Shown: positions 1-8,172, counted from the first letter of the stretch. The stretch is DNA of 64,000 nucleotides from Actinocatenispora sp036503555 (GCA_036503555.1 DASXWQ010000031.1:62001-126000), one strand, 5' to 3'. Notes: generated by a model from the sequence alone, not told the origin. A program made the numbers and translations.

Positions 1-209
1 CGGCTCGTCGTACCCCGGGCCAGGTGACCGCACACCCACCGGTACTCCGCGCCGAGCGTGCCGAGCAGGTCGGCGACGCGTACGCCGGGGCGGTCGGGGA
101 GCGGGGTCTCCAGGGCGTCCGCGACGGCCGAGTGGCCGAGCAGGACCCCGTCGTGCCGCAGCGCGGCGAGCCAGAACTCCTTGCCCGGTCGGGCAGAACC
201 CCTGCTCAT
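1..209 (-). CDS. Mycothiol-dependent maleylpyruvate isomerase-like protein (N-terminal fragment)
   Basis: The first 69 codons of a gene that runs off the left edge of the window. The ATG lies at 209-207 and no stop occurs before position 1. The visible part begins MSRGSARPGKEFWLAALRHD and contains a RVADLLGTLG segment followed by EYRWV. This fits the N-terminal helices of the DinB-like family that uses mycothiol as cofactor (maleylpyruvate isomerase N-terminal type), where a VADLxxHLG...HRW pattern is usual. Whether the metal ligands are present cannot be judged from the fragment. It is transcribed away from murB, with 56 bp between the two starts. The assignment rests on a short stretch from memory, so it is moderate; any DinB-fold enzyme would look similar. 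Confidence 0.55.
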   Translation of the reverse strand, partial: MSRGSARPGKEFWLAALRHDGVLLGHSAVADALETPLPDRPGVRVADLLGTLGAEYRWVCGHLARGTTS

Positions 210-253
210 CGCGGTCACCCCCATCCGTCGGGATGGCCCGGTACCTTCCAGCC

Positions 254-259
254 TAGGCT
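254..259 (+). promoter_or_regulatory. Leaderless -10 box of murB
   Basis: TAGGCT, matching the actinobacterial -10 pattern TANNNT, ends 6 nt before the GTG start of murB. No ribosome-binding site lies in between, so the transcript probably starts at the GTG itself. No clear -35 is visible. Confidence 0.5.
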
Positions 260-265
260 TGCCGG

Positions 266-1330
266 GTGCGCGACGTCAGTCAAGAGTTTCTGGGTGACTA
301 CACAACGCTCGGCCTGGGCGGTCCCGCGGGTCGAGTGACAGAAGTCACCAATGCCGAAGAGATCATCGAAACGGTACGAACCGCCGACGAGGCCGGTGAG
401 CCGCTGCTCATCCTCGCCGGCGGGTCGAACGTCGTGATCGGCGACGCCGGCTTCCCCGGCCACGTGGTGCTGCTGCGTGCCGGTGGCGACGGGCTGCGGT
501 TCGGCCGCGGCGACGGCCGGGTCGCGCTGACCGTCCCCGCCGGCATGACGTGGGACTCGGTGGTCGAGGCCGCCGTCGCGCAGGGCTGGGCCGGCATCGA
601 GGCGTTGTCCGGCATCCCCGGCTCCGCCGGCGCCACCCCCATCCAGAACGTCGGCGCGTACGGCCAGGAAGTCGCCCAGACCATCGTCGAGGTCACCGTC
701 TACGACCGCGAGACCCGCCAGACGCGGGCACTGCGCGCCGACGAGTGCGGCTTCGCGTACCGGACCAGCCGGTTCAAGGGCGTCGACCGGTGGGTCGTGC
801 TGTCCGTCAGCTTCGTCCTGTACGACGGCGGCGACTCCATGCCCGTCCGGTACGCCGAACTCGCCCGCACCCTCGGCGTCGACGTCGGCGACCGGGCACC
901 CCTGCCGCTCGTCCGCGACGCCGTACTCGACCTGCGGCGCGGCAAGGGCATGGTGCTCGACCCCGACGACCCCGACACCCGCAGCGTCGGCTCCTTCTTC
1001 ACCAACCCGGTCCTCTCCCCGGCCGGGTACGACGAGCTCGTGGCCCGGTGCCGCGAACTGCTCGGCCCCGACACCGCCGTACCGTCCTGGCCCGCCGGTG
1101 ACGACGTCAAGGTGCCCGCCGCATGGCTGATCGAGCGCGCCGGCTTCGCCAAGGGGTACCGCCGGGGGCGCGTCGCGATCTCGTCGAAGCACACCCTGGC
1201 CCTGACCAACCGCGGACACGGTACGACCGCGGAGCTGCTGGACCTCGCCCGCGAGATCCGCGACGGGGTCGCCAAGACGTTCGACGTGGAGCTGCGCCCG
1301 GAGCCGGTGCTGGTCGGCGTCGAACTCTGA
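266..1330 (+). CDS. murB: UDP-N-acetylenolpyruvoylglucosamine reductase (MurB)
   Basis: Reduces UDP-GlcNAc-enolpyruvate to UDP-MurNAc with NADPH and FAD, the second committed step of peptidoglycan precursor synthesis in the cytoplasm. The 354-residue protein shows the FAD-binding AGGSNVV loop near residue 52, the conserved block SGIPGSAGATPIQNVGAYG near 115-133, the catalytic serine in GSFFTNP near 242, and the catalytic glutamate in RPEPVLVG near 346. Length and motif order match MurB, apparently type I. The GTG start is chosen because the FAD-domain N-terminus fits and a TANNNT box sits 6 nt upstream, predicting a leaderless mRNA. The gene stands alone: the upstream gene is divergent and the downstream gene is convergent. 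Confidence 0.95.
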   Translation: MRDVSQEFLGDYTTLGLGGPAGRVTEVTNAEEIIETVRTADEAGEPLLILAGGSNVVIGDAGFPGHVVLLRAGGDGLRFGRGDGRVALTVPAGMTWDSVVEAAVAQGWAGIEALSGIPGSAGATPIQNVGAYGQEVAQTIVEVTVYDRETRQTRALRADECGFAYRTSRFKGVDRWVVLSVSFVLYDGGDSMPVRYAELARTLGVDVGDRAPLPLVRDAVLDLRRGKGMVLDPDDPDTRSVGSFFTNPVLSPAGYDELVARCRELLGPDTAVPSWPAGDDVKVPAAWLIERAGFAKGYRRGRVAISSKHTLALTNRGHGTTAELLDLAREIRDGVAKTFDVELRPEPVLVGVEL

Positions 1331-1541
1331 CGCCGCCCCGGGGTCGTCCGGCGCGGCGGTGCGGAGCCGGGCAGGGCGCGGCTCCGCCCGTTCGTACGCG
1401 GGGCTGAGGTTTGTTGCGTCCGCCAGAGTGGGCGGCGGTGTTCGTGATCGGGTGGCGCCTATACCCCCACCCACCCAAGGGGGGCGACCCCGAGTCCATC
1501 CTACCCGCCCCAACGCCTCCGCGGCGCCGTCGTCAGTCCCC

Positions 1542-1571
1542 TGTGGACAGTGCGCGTTCCCCTGTGGACAA
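1542..1571. promoter_or_regulatory. Pair of DnaA-box-like sequences
   Basis: TGTGGACAG (1542-1550) and TGTGGACAA (1563-1571) lie 21 bp apart in the gap between murB and the convergent secreted-protein gene. The second is the exact reverse complement of the actinobacterial DnaA box TTGTCCACA; the first differs at one base. Two helical turns of spacing would allow binding on one face. No function is shown by the sequence itself. Confidence 0.4.
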
Positions 1572-1587
1572 CCAGAAGCGCGCCGTG

Positions 1588-2457
1588 CTAGCAGCTACCC
1601 GCCGACCAGTCCGACCACCGGGTACGCCAGTCAACGCAGTACCCGTCGTACCGCGCCGACTCGGTCGTCGGTACGCCCGGGTCGCGCCACGGCGTGAACC
1701 CGTCGCCGGGCTTCGCCTGCACGGTCACGTCGTCGAGGTCGACGGCCGGCACGGGGTAGCTGCCGGCGTGGGACGGGTCGACGTACACCTCGACGTACTG
1801 CTCCATCTGCGTTACCGCGCCGAACGGCAGGACGGGAGCGGCGAGCAGGTTCCAGCGGTCGTTCCACCAGAGCCAGGCGTTCCAGGTGGTGCCACCCTGG
1901 GCGGCGGCGCCGGACTGGATCGCGAGGTAGATCCGGTCACCGGGCCGCAGCTCGTACTGGTCGTAGAAGGACCATTTCATCGTGGTCGTGTCGTACGTGT
2001 AGACGTGCTGGTCGCGGTCCCGCCAGCCGTTCTCGGACCACCCGGTCTCCAACCACTTGGTACTCCCGCCGACGTCGCCGCGGGCGAGGAACCGGGTGGC
2101 GAGGAAGTCGTGGGTGCCGGCGCGTACGCCGGGGTCGCGGACGGTCAGCCCGCCGCTGACGGCGGCGTACTCGTCGTCGGTGACGGCGCCGAGGTGCCGG
2201 TACCCGGTGGTCTCCTCGGTGCGCGGGGTGGTCGCGGGGGTGCTGGGCGCGCCGTCGCGTACGGCGGTGGGGAGGGCGCGGCAGGCGGTGCCGGGCCGGG
2301 TCGTGGCCGGTGGGCCGGACTCGGGGGCGTGGGTGGGCGGCGCGGTGGCGCCGGGACAGTCGGGCAGGACCGGCGCGGCCGGGTGCGTGCCGAGCAGCGA
2401 CCCGAGGCCGAGCAGCGGCAGGGTGAACAGGGCGGCAAGGCGCGCCGGCCGGGCCAT
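1588..2457 (-). CDS. Secreted protein of unknown function
   Basis: A 289-residue protein with an N-terminal signal peptide: MARPAR, then a hydrophobic stretch rich in L and F ending near TH-PAAP. A Pro/Thr/Ala-rich spacer of about 50 residues follows, then a Trp- and Tyr-rich globular part of roughly 200 residues with many WxxW-type patterns near the C-terminus, and paired cysteines (CPG and TAC early, GYC and GSC at the end). The start at 2457 is preferred because GGAGG lies 6 nt upstream and the signal peptide begins there; the frame is open further upstream but without a site. I recognise no family. The aromatic-rich beta-like C-terminal part could be a carbohydrate-binding or wall-associated domain, but that is only inference. 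Confidence 0.7.
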   Translation of the reverse strand: MARPARLAALFTLPLLGLGSLLGTHPAAPVLPDCPGATAPPTHAPESGPPATTRPGTACRALPTAVRDGAPSTPATTPRTEETTGYRHLGAVTDDEYAAVSGGLTVRDPGVRAGTHDFLATRFLARGDVGGSTKWLETGWSENGWRDRDQHVYTYDTTTMKWSFYDQYELRPGDRIYLAIQSGAAAQGGTTWNAWLWWNDRWNLLAAPVLPFGAVTQMEQYVEVYVDPSHAGSYPVPAVDLDDVTVQAKPGDGFTPWRDPGVPTTESARYDGYCVDWRTRWSDWSAGSC

Positions 2458-2611
2458 CGAGTACCTCCGACGGGAGGTCGCGAGGGCACCGGCCGGCCGC
2501 GTCTCACGGTCAGGACCGCCCACCACTCGGCGACGTCATGCGTTTACGTGACTACATAACGTCGCGATCATGGTCAGGTGACGATCACCCGCCCGCCGCC
2601 GACCGGCGGTG

Positions 2612-3301
2612 TCAGGCCGTTGCGGTGCGGCGCTTGCCCGCGGCGGTCACGAACCGCTCCCCGATCGGGATCAGGAACCACACGAGGTACGCCGGCCAGC
2701 CGACCAGCGCGACCGGGATGGACAGCCCGAACGCCACGGCCATCACGGCGGCCCGGCGGTACGAGTTGGTCAGCACCATGGGCGGCGCGCCGGGCCGGAG
2801 CAGGTCGTGCCGGGACATCTGCCAGGCCATCAGGCCGAACAGGACGGACGCGACGGTCTGCACGAGCGCGTACGCGCCGAACTGGACGAAGAACCCGCTC
2901 TCCGTGTCCTCGGTCAGCATCTTCGTGGCGAACGGGATGAGCACCATCATCAACAGCCAGAGCAGGTTGAACCGCAGCAGCCGGCCGCCCAGCCGGCGCA
3001 GCCACCGGAACAGCGTGTGGTGCCCCACCCAGTGCGCGCCGATCACCGAGAACGAGATGAAGAACGCCAGGTACTCCATCAGGTGGTCGTGCATGTAGTG
3101 CAGCAGCTCGGCGTTGGTGTTGCCCTTCGGCACGGGCAGTTCCAGGGCAAGGAGCGTCAGGGCGATGGCGACGACGGCGTCGGAGAAGAACGTCATCCGC
3201 TCGGCGGCACCGAACTCGACCTCCACCTTCGTCAGGTGTGCCTCGTCCTCCGCGCGCTCGGCGGCGGTCTCGCGGCGGGTTGCTTCGGGATCGGCTGGCA
3301 T
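2612..3301 (-). CDS. TMEM175-like (DUF1211) membrane channel protein
   Basis: A predicted six-helix membrane protein of 229 residues. The first helix carries the family hallmark FSDAVVAIALTLLALEL, which in bacterial and lysosomal TMEM175 proteins lines a potassium-permeable pore formed by a homotetramer. The remaining helices, including an LLMMVLIPFATKML segment in the middle, fit the six-helix single-repeat bacterial form. A short charged cytoplasmic N-terminus (ETAAERAEDEAHL) precedes helix 1. The ATG at 3301 is favoured by GAGGAA 4-9 nt upstream; an ATG at 3349 in the same frame would add 16 residues. It is transcribed away from mqnL, sharing a short intergenic region. Ion selectivity cannot be read from the sequence. 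Confidence 0.85.
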   Translation of the reverse strand: MPADPEATRRETAAERAEDEAHLTKVEVEFGAAERMTFFSDAVVAIALTLLALELPVPKGNTNAELLHYMHDHLMEYLAFFISFSVIGAHWVGHHTLFRWLRRLGGRLLRFNLLWLLMMVLIPFATKMLTEDTESGFFVQFGAYALVQTVASVLFGLMAWQMSRHDLLRPGAPPMVLTNSYRRAAVMAVAFGLSIPVALVGWPAYLVWFLIPIGERFVTAAGKRRTATA

Positions 3302-3408
3302 GGGTTCCTCGACACGTTCGGCAGGACTGGGCGCATCGCAGTGTGTCAAACTCCCGCCGACCGGGCGGCCCGCGTCGGCGCGTCGGACCGGCTTGCGAGA
3401 CTTGACGC

Positions 3409-4866
3409 ATGGCTCACGGCTACCCGTACAAGGACCTGCCCGACTTCCTCCGCCGGCTGGAGAAGGCCGGCGAGCTGAAGCGCGTGCGGGTGCCGGTGGA
3501 CCCGACGCTGGAGATCAGCGAGATCACCCAGCGGGTCGTAAGGGCGGGCGGCCCGGCGCTGCTGTTCGAGCACCCCACCCGCGGCGACATGCCGATCCTC
3601 ATGAACCTCTTCGGTACCCGCCGGCGCATGTCCCTCGCCCTCGGCGTACGGGACCTCGACGAGGTGGGCGACCGGATCGCCGAGCTGGTGAAGCTGGAGC
3701 TGCCGGTCGGGTTCACCGGGCTGCGCGAGGCGTTCGGCAAGCTGTCCCAGCTCAAGTCGGTACCGCCGAAGCACGTCAAGGCGGCCCCCTGCCAGGAGGT
3801 CGTGTACTCCGGTGACGACGTCGACCTCGACCGACTGCCGGGCCTCCAGGTCTGGCCGGGCGACGGCGGGGTCTACCACAACTTCGGGCTGACCCACACG
3901 AAGCATCCCGAAACCGGCAAGCGCAACCTCGGGCTGTACCGCCTCCAGCAGCACTCGCGGAACACGCTCGGCATGCACTGGCAGATCCACAAGGACTCCA
4001 CCGCGCACCACGCGGTCGCCGAGCGGCTGGGCCAGCGGCTGCCGGTCGCCGTCGCGTTCGGCTGCGACCCCGCCGTCTCGTACGCCGCGTCCGCGCCGCT
4101 GCCCGCCGACATCGACGAGTACCTGTTCGCCGGGTTCCTGCGCGGCGAGCGGGTCGAGATGGTCGACTGCCGTACCGTCCCGCTCCAGGTACCGGCGAAC
4201 GCGCAGGTCGTGCTGGAGGGCTGGATCGAGCCGGGCGAGCGCGCGCCGGAGGGCCCGTTCGGCGACCACACCGGCTTCTACACGCCGGTCGAGCCGTTCC
4301 CGGTGCTGCACGTCGAGTGCATGACGACGGCGAAGAACCCGGTGTACCAGTCGATCGTCACGTCGAAGCCGCCGCAGGAGGACTTCGGCCTGGGCAAGGC
4401 GACCGAGCGGATCTTCCTGCCGCTGGTGAAGATCCTCATCCCGGACATCGTCGACATGAACATGCCGGAGCCGGGCGTCTTCCACAACTGCCTCGTCGTC
4501 TCGATCGACAAGCGGTACCCGAAGCAGGCGCAGAAGGTCATGCACGCCGTCTGGGGCGCGCACCTGCTGTCGCTGACGAAGCTGGTCGTCGTGGTGGACG
4601 CCGACTGCGACGTGCACGACCTGCGTGAGGTGTCGTTCCGGGCGTTCGGCAACGTGGACTACCTGCACGACATCGTGGTGTCCGAGGGGCCGGTCGACCA
4701 CCTGGACCACTCGTCGTACCACCAGTTCTTCGGCGGGAAGCTGGGCGTCGACGCGACCCGCAAGCTGCCGAGCGAGGGCTACACGCGGGAGTGGCCGGAG
4801 ATGATGACGATGGCGCCCGAGGTCGTGTCCACAGTGGACAAACGATGGTCGGAGTACGGCCTGTGA
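3409..4866 (+). CDS. mqnL: UbiD-family decarboxylase of menaquinone synthesis (MqnL type)
   Basis: A 485-residue UbiD-family enzyme. These use prenylated FMN to remove a carboxyl group from aromatic acids; here the likely substrate is the prenylated 1,4-dihydroxy-6-naphthoate intermediate of the futalosine pathway. The family signature EGPFGDHTGFYTP is present near residues 281-293, followed by the metal- and cofactor-binding central region and a long C-terminal domain. The next genes are a UbiA-like prenyltransferase (overlapping by 4 bp) and a UbiX-like flavin prenyltransferase, the same trio as in Streptomyces menaquinone loci; this context is the reason for MqnL rather than a general UbiD. 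A GAGACT box 6 nt before the ATG suggests leaderless transcription. The gene contains one TCCACNGTGGA palindrome at 4828. Confidence 0.88.
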   Translation: MAHGYPYKDLPDFLRRLEKAGELKRVRVPVDPTLEISEITQRVVRAGGPALLFEHPTRGDMPILMNLFGTRRRMSLALGVRDLDEVGDRIAELVKLELPVGFTGLREAFGKLSQLKSVPPKHVKAAPCQEVVYSGDDVDLDRLPGLQVWPGDGGVYHNFGLTHTKHPETGKRNLGLYRLQQHSRNTLGMHWQIHKDSTAHHAVAERLGQRLPVAVAFGCDPAVSYAASAPLPADIDEYLFAGFLRGERVEMVDCRTVPLQVPANAQVVLEGWIEPGERAPEGPFGDHTGFYTPVEPFPVLHVECMTTAKNPVYQSIVTSKPPQEDFGLGKATERIFLPLVKILIPDIVDMNMPEPGVFHNCLVVSIDKRYPKQAQKVMHAVWGAHLLSLTKLVVVVDADCDVHDLREVSFRAFGNVDYLHDIVVSEGPVDHLDHSSYHQFFGGKLGVDATRKLPSEGYTREWPEMMTMAPEVVSTVDKRWSEYGL

Positions 4867-5759
4867 CCGCCGCGGTGGAGGGCCGGAGCAAGGTCCGGTC
4901 GTTCCTGCGGCTGGTGATGATCGAGCACTCGGTGTTCGCGCTGCCGTTCGCGTACATCGCGGCACTGACCGCGATGCGCACCCTCGGCACCCACATCGAC
5001 TGGTTGACGCTGCTGGTGATCACCGTCGCGATGGTGTCCGCGCGTACCGTCGCGATGGCCGCCAACCGCATCATCGACCGGCGCATCGACGCGCAGAACC
5101 CGCGTACCGCGAAGCGTGAGTTGGTGACGGGCGCGCTGTCGCTGCGCACCGCGTACACCGGGCTCGGGGTGTCGCTGGTGGTGTTCTTCGCCAGCGCCGC
5201 CCTGCTGAACTGGCTCTGCCTGGCCCTGTCGCCGATCGCCCTGTTCTTCCTGATCATCTACTCGTACGCGAAGCGCTTCACCGACTTCCCGCAGGTGTTC
5301 CTCGGCCTCGCGCAGGCGATCGCACCGCTCGGCGCGTGGATCGGCGTCACCGGCCACTGGTCGTGGACGGCGTTCGCGCTCGGCCTCGCCGTCGGTGCCT
5401 GGATCGGCGGCTTCGACCTCATGTACGCCTGCCAGGACGTCGACGTCGACCGCCGCATCGGCGTACGCAGCGTGCCGGTCCGGTTCGGCGTCGCCAACGC
5501 GCTGCGCGCCTCGGTCGTCACCCATGTCGCGACCCTCGCGCTGTACGCGACGTTCGGTGTCCTGGCCGGGTTCGGCGTGATCTGGTGGGTGGGGCTCGCG
5601 GTCACCGCGGTCGTGCTGGCGTACGAGCACGCGATCGTGCGGCCGACGGACCTGTCCCGGATGAACCGCGCGTTCTTCACCGCGAACGGCGTCGTCGGCA
5701 TCGTCCTGTTCGTCTTCGCCGTGGCGGATCTGGTTGTGCTGCAAGGACTTCGCCCCTGA
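4863..5759 (+). CDS. mqnP: UbiA-family polyprenyltransferase of menaquinone synthesis (MqnP type)
   Basis: A 298-residue integral membrane prenyltransferase with about eight or nine helices. It shows both Mg-diphosphate motifs of the UbiA family: NRIIDRRID near residues 67-75 and DVDVDRR near 192-198. It should attach the polyprenyl tail to the naphthoate core, feeding MqnL. The GTG at 4863 is chosen because it overlaps the mqnL stop as GTGA and has GGAG 8 nt upstream, the usual signature of translational coupling; an in-frame ATG at 4845 would add six residues. The downstream mqnM gene, which makes the flavin cofactor for MqnL, follows after a small ORF and a terminator. Confidence 0.88.
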   Translation: MTAAVEGRSKVRSFLRLVMIEHSVFALPFAYIAALTAMRTLGTHIDWLTLLVITVAMVSARTVAMAANRIIDRRIDAQNPRTAKRELVTGALSLRTAYTGLGVSLVVFFASAALLNWLCLALSPIALFFLIIYSYAKRFTDFPQVFLGLAQAIAPLGAWIGVTGHWSWTAFALGLAVGAWIGGFDLMYACQDVDVDRRIGVRSVPVRFGVANALRASVVTHVATLALYATFGVLAGFGVIWWVGLAVTAVVLAYEHAIVRPTDLSRMNRAFFTANGVVGIVLFVFAVADLVVLQGLRP

Positions 5760-6024
5760 TGGCGTTCCGTCCGCGCCCGGCAACCTCCCGGAAACCCGTT
5801 CGGTACCCGGAACGAACCTCGTGACAACCGCCCCGACTCGTCCGCGGGCTTCACTGGGATCTGTCAGGGCTGTGGCGACGGCCTCACCTTCGCGGAACGC
5901 GTTCGGCCGTACGGACGGTAGACGCTGGATTCACCTTCCGCGATCCTGGAAGTCTGCCCCCGGTGTCCCGTTGACGGTGTCGGACCCACCCCGACGCCCG
6001 GCGGCCGGGGGTGGGGAGGTGTTC

Positions 6025-6201
6025 ATGACCAGATCAACGAGTTGGCGGGAGCTGGACGCGGCAACGACGCCCCCGGTGCCCCGCCGCCCGGCCGACGAGG
6101 CCCCCGAGGACCGCGCGGTCGAGATGGGCGAGACGACGCCCAGCGACGGCCCGGTGGACGGCTGGACCGACACGGACGAGTACCTGACGATGGAGCCGTA
6201 G
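6025..6201 (+). CDS. Small acidic protein of unknown function (58 aa)
   Basis: A short ORF with a near-ideal ribosome-binding site (GGGGAGG, 5 nt before the ATG) and a codon third-position G/C pattern like neighbouring genes from the eighth codon onward. The product begins MTRSTSWRELDAATTPP and ends TDEYLTMEP. It is strongly acidic, hydrophilic, and has no cysteine or membrane segment. A perfect intrinsic terminator follows 46 bp after the stop. It sits between mqnP and mqnM, with 265 bp of apparently non-coding sequence before it in which I see no convincing gene. No family is recognised. The strong start signals and terminator make it a plausible independent small gene. Confidence 0.55.
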   Translation: MTRSTSWRELDAATTPPVPRRPADEAPEDRAVEMGETTPSDGPVDGWTDTDEYLTMEP

Positions 6202-6247
6202 CGCTACGTCGGGACCCGTCCGCGCCGGACGGGTTGCAGGACCGGAT

Positions 6248-6279
6248 GCGAAAGGCCCGGCACAAGCCGGGCCTTTCGC
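6248..6279 (+). terminator. Intrinsic terminator after the 58-aa ORF
   Basis: A perfect 14-bp stem, GCGAAAGGCCCGGC with its complement, and a 4-nt ACAA loop. The outer A/T-rich pairs give a CTTTCG 3' flank. It should end transcription before mqnM, which then needs its own promoter. Confidence 0.8.
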
Positions 6280-6359
6280 CTGTCTTCGACGTGCCCCCGC
6301 CCACGGGTACGCCGGCCGGCCGGGCACCCGCCCGCGTGCTGCGGCACAGTGGAGAGGTG

Positions 6360-7055
6360 GTGGCAGTCGAACCGACCCCGCGGCGACCCTGGGTCGTCGG
6401 GATCTCCGGCGCGTCCGGCACGCCGTACGCGCGCGCCGTGATCACCGCCCTGCTCGACGCCGGCCTGCCGGTCGACCTGGTGGTGTCCCGCGCGGCGCGG
6501 CTGACCATCCTCGACGAGACGGGCCTGCCGGTACGCGACGCGCGGTGGAAGGACGACCTCGCCGGGTTCCTCGACCGGGAGCTGTCCGCCGCCGACCTGG
6601 CGTACTGGCCGGCGTCCGACCTGGCTGCCGGCCCCAGCTCCGGCTCGTACCCGGCGCGCGGCATGGTCGTGGTGCCGGCGAGTACGGCGGCGTGCGCGGG
6701 CATCGCCCTGGGCCTGTCGAAGGACCTGCTGCAACGCGCCGCGGACGTGAACCTCAAGGAGCACCGGCCGGTCGTCGTCGTACCGCGGGAGACGCCGGTG
6801 TCGCGGAGCCACCTGGTGCACCTGCTCGCGCTGCACGACGCGGGCGCGACGGTACTGCCCGCCAGCCCGGCGTTCTACGCGGGGGCGCGGGACGTGCAGC
6901 AGTTGGTGGACTTCGTCGCGGGCCGGGTGCTGGACGCGATGGCCGTGCCGCACACGCTGTACCAGCGGTGGGCGGGCACGCTCGGCGCCGCACGCCTCGG
7001 CGCGGACGAGAACGCGGACAGCGGGAACCCGGCGGGCCTGTCGGACCCGGGGTGA
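6360..7055 (+). CDS. mqnM: UbiX-family flavin prenyltransferase (MqnM type)
   Basis: A 231-residue flavin prenyltransferase that makes prenylated FMN from FMN and dimethylallyl phosphate, the cofactor required by UbiD-family decarboxylases such as MqnL in this locus. The N-terminal Rossmann-like FMN loop GISGASGTPYA is at about residues 13-23, and the C-terminal conserved block RETPVSRSHLVHL with PASPAFY follows. The GTG at 6360 is preferred because GGAG lies 5 nt upstream; the GTG at 6357 is also possible. The C-terminal tail beyond about residue 205 is poorly conserved in look. A nested hairpin overlaps the stop codon and separates the gene from convergent bldC. Confidence 0.88.
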   Translation: MAVEPTPRRPWVVGISGASGTPYARAVITALLDAGLPVDLVVSRAARLTILDETGLPVRDARWKDDLAGFLDRELSAADLAYWPASDLAAGPSSGSYPARGMVVVPASTAACAGIALGLSKDLLQRAADVNLKEHRPVVVVPRETPVSRSHLVHLLALHDAGATVLPASPAFYAGARDVQQLVDFVAGRVLDAMAVPHTLYQRWAGTLGAARLGADENADSGNPAGLSDPG

Positions 7056-7094
7056 AGCACCCCGGTGCCGCGCCCGGCCTGCCCGCCGGGTTCC
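7024..7094. terminator. Nested hairpins between mqnM and bldC
   Basis: An 8-bp perfect stem (CCGGGGTG, loop AAG, 7047-7065) sits over the mqnM stop codon, inside a longer 14-bp inverted repeat whose arms are 7024-7037 and 7081-7094. Placed between convergent genes, it probably serves both as terminator. Confidence 0.5.
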
Positions 7095-7153
7095 TGCGTA
7101 TCGGTGTTGCTGCCTGCCTGGGTGTCGCCGCCGGCCATCATGATGCGGCCGAA

Positions 7154-7366
7154 CTAGCGAGACGTTGGCTGACTTTCCTCGGCGAACCCGGCCTCGTCGC
7201 CACTGAGTAGCGCACGAACCTCGGATTCGCGGAACCTGCGGTGACCGCCCGGCGTACGGATGCTGCCGATGCGCCCGGCGGCTGCCCACCGCGTCACGGT
7301 CTTCGGGTCAACCCGGAACAGCGAGGCCACCTCACCCGGTGTGAGCAGCCGATCGGAACTTTCCAC
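7154..7366 (-). CDS. bldC: BldC-type developmental regulator
   Basis: A 70-residue MerR-like winged-helix protein. The core LLTPGEVASLFRVDPKTVTR followed by WAAAGRIGSIRTPGGHRRFR matches the BldC family almost throughout. In Streptomyces, BldC binds DNA cooperatively as head-to-tail multimers and delays development by controlling sporulation genes. The GTG start at 7366 is chosen because a run of G (positions about 7369-7375) lies immediately upstream as a ribosome-binding site and the resulting length fits the family; an ATG at 7384 would add six residues. The presence of bldC supports a filamentous actinobacterial host. It is convergent with mqnM. Confidence 0.93.
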   Translation of the reverse strand: MESSDRLLTPGEVASLFRVDPKTVTRWAAAGRIGSIRTPGGHRRFRESEVRALLSGDEAGFAEESQPTSR

Positions 7367-7692
7367 GACCCCCCCTTTGTACATACTCCCCTGAACCCAT
7401 TACAGCACCGACGTCCCCCAGCGTCCCGGAAATGAACGGAACGCCACCCGATGGGGTGTTGTGGCGACGCACACTTCTTAGACTGTCTGTAGGAATATTG
7501 TCACTCCGAGCTGTTGACATGGGCGGATGTTGGGATTTTTGCCGGTCGGTATCCGCTACCGGGTTACAGCACCGAACCGACCGCACGTTGCCCATCGTGA
7601 CAGGTCAGGTGTCCTGAGCGTGGCGAACGGCGACTCATCACCCACTCGACCGGACGAGACGTCGGGACCCGACGCCACCTCGACGGCACCTC
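7367..7692. other. Divergent intergenic region between bldC and lrp
   Basis: About 330 bp without a credible gene, visibly richer in A/T than its surroundings around 7370-7550. A perfect TTGACA hexamer is at 7514-7519 on the plus strand, but no TANNNT box follows at 16-19 nt. On the minus strand the A/T-rich block 7470-7510 could hold a bldC promoter, without a clear match. It probably contains the bldC control region. Confidence 0.4.
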
Positions 7693-7698
7693 TAAACT
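7693..7698 (+). promoter_or_regulatory. Leaderless -10 box of the Lrp-family gene
   Basis: TAAACT ends 6 nt before the GTG start, and no ribosome-binding site is present between them. This predicts a transcript beginning at the start codon. Confidence 0.5.
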
Positions 7699-7704
7699 GT
7701 CGCG

Positions 7705-8172
7705 GTGGACAAGATCGACCGGCAGATCCTCGACCTGTTGCGGACGAATGCCCGCCTGACGTACGCGGAGCTGGGTCGGCAGATCGGTCTCTCGCCGCCG
7801 GCCGTACACGACCGGGTGTCGAAGCTGGAGTCCACCGGCGTGATCCTCGGGTACCGGACGGCCGTGGACGCCGACCGGGTCGGGCTCGGCGTCACCGCGC
7901 TCGTCGGCATCGTGCAGACCGACTCCAGCGAGGCCGACGACATCGCCGCCGCCCTGTCCGAGCTGCCCGAGGTCGAGTCCTGCTATTTCCTGGCCGGCCA
8001 GGAGTCCTTCCTGTGCAAGGTGCGGGTCGGCACGATCGCCGAGCTGGAGGCGCTGATCGGCCGGATCAACCGGTCCCCGGGCATCGCGCGTACGCATTCC
8101 ACGATCGCGCTGTCGACCAAGTGGGAGAACCGCCCGCAGCCGCTGCGGGAACCGGCCGACACCGAGGACTGA
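7705..8172 (+). CDS. Lrp/AsnC-family transcriptional regulator
   Basis: A 155-residue regulator with an N-terminal winged helix-turn-helix (MDKIDRQILDLLRTNARLTY, then ELGRQIGLSPPAVHDRVSKL) and a C-terminal RAM/AsnC ligand-binding domain from about residue 65 (VTALVGIVQTDSS, VESCYFLAGQESFLCKVRV). Proteins of this size form octamers and usually sense amino acids. The ligand is unknown. The gene lies 81 bp upstream of fumC in the same direction, and is divergent from bldC. The GTG start follows a TAAACT box by 6 nt, giving a leaderless transcript. Confidence 0.92.
   Translation: MDKIDRQILDLLRTNARLTYAELGRQIGLSPPAVHDRVSKLESTGVILGYRTAVDADRVGLGVTALVGIVQTDSSEADDIAAALSELPEVESCYFLAGQESFLCKVRVGTIAELEALIGRINRSPGIARTHSTIALSTKWENRPQPLREPADTED

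Noticed and set aside
7514..7519. Perfect TTGACA as a promoter -35 element
   Set aside because: No -10-like hexamer lies 16-19 nt downstream on that strand, and the Lrp gene has a better leaderless promoter nearer its start.
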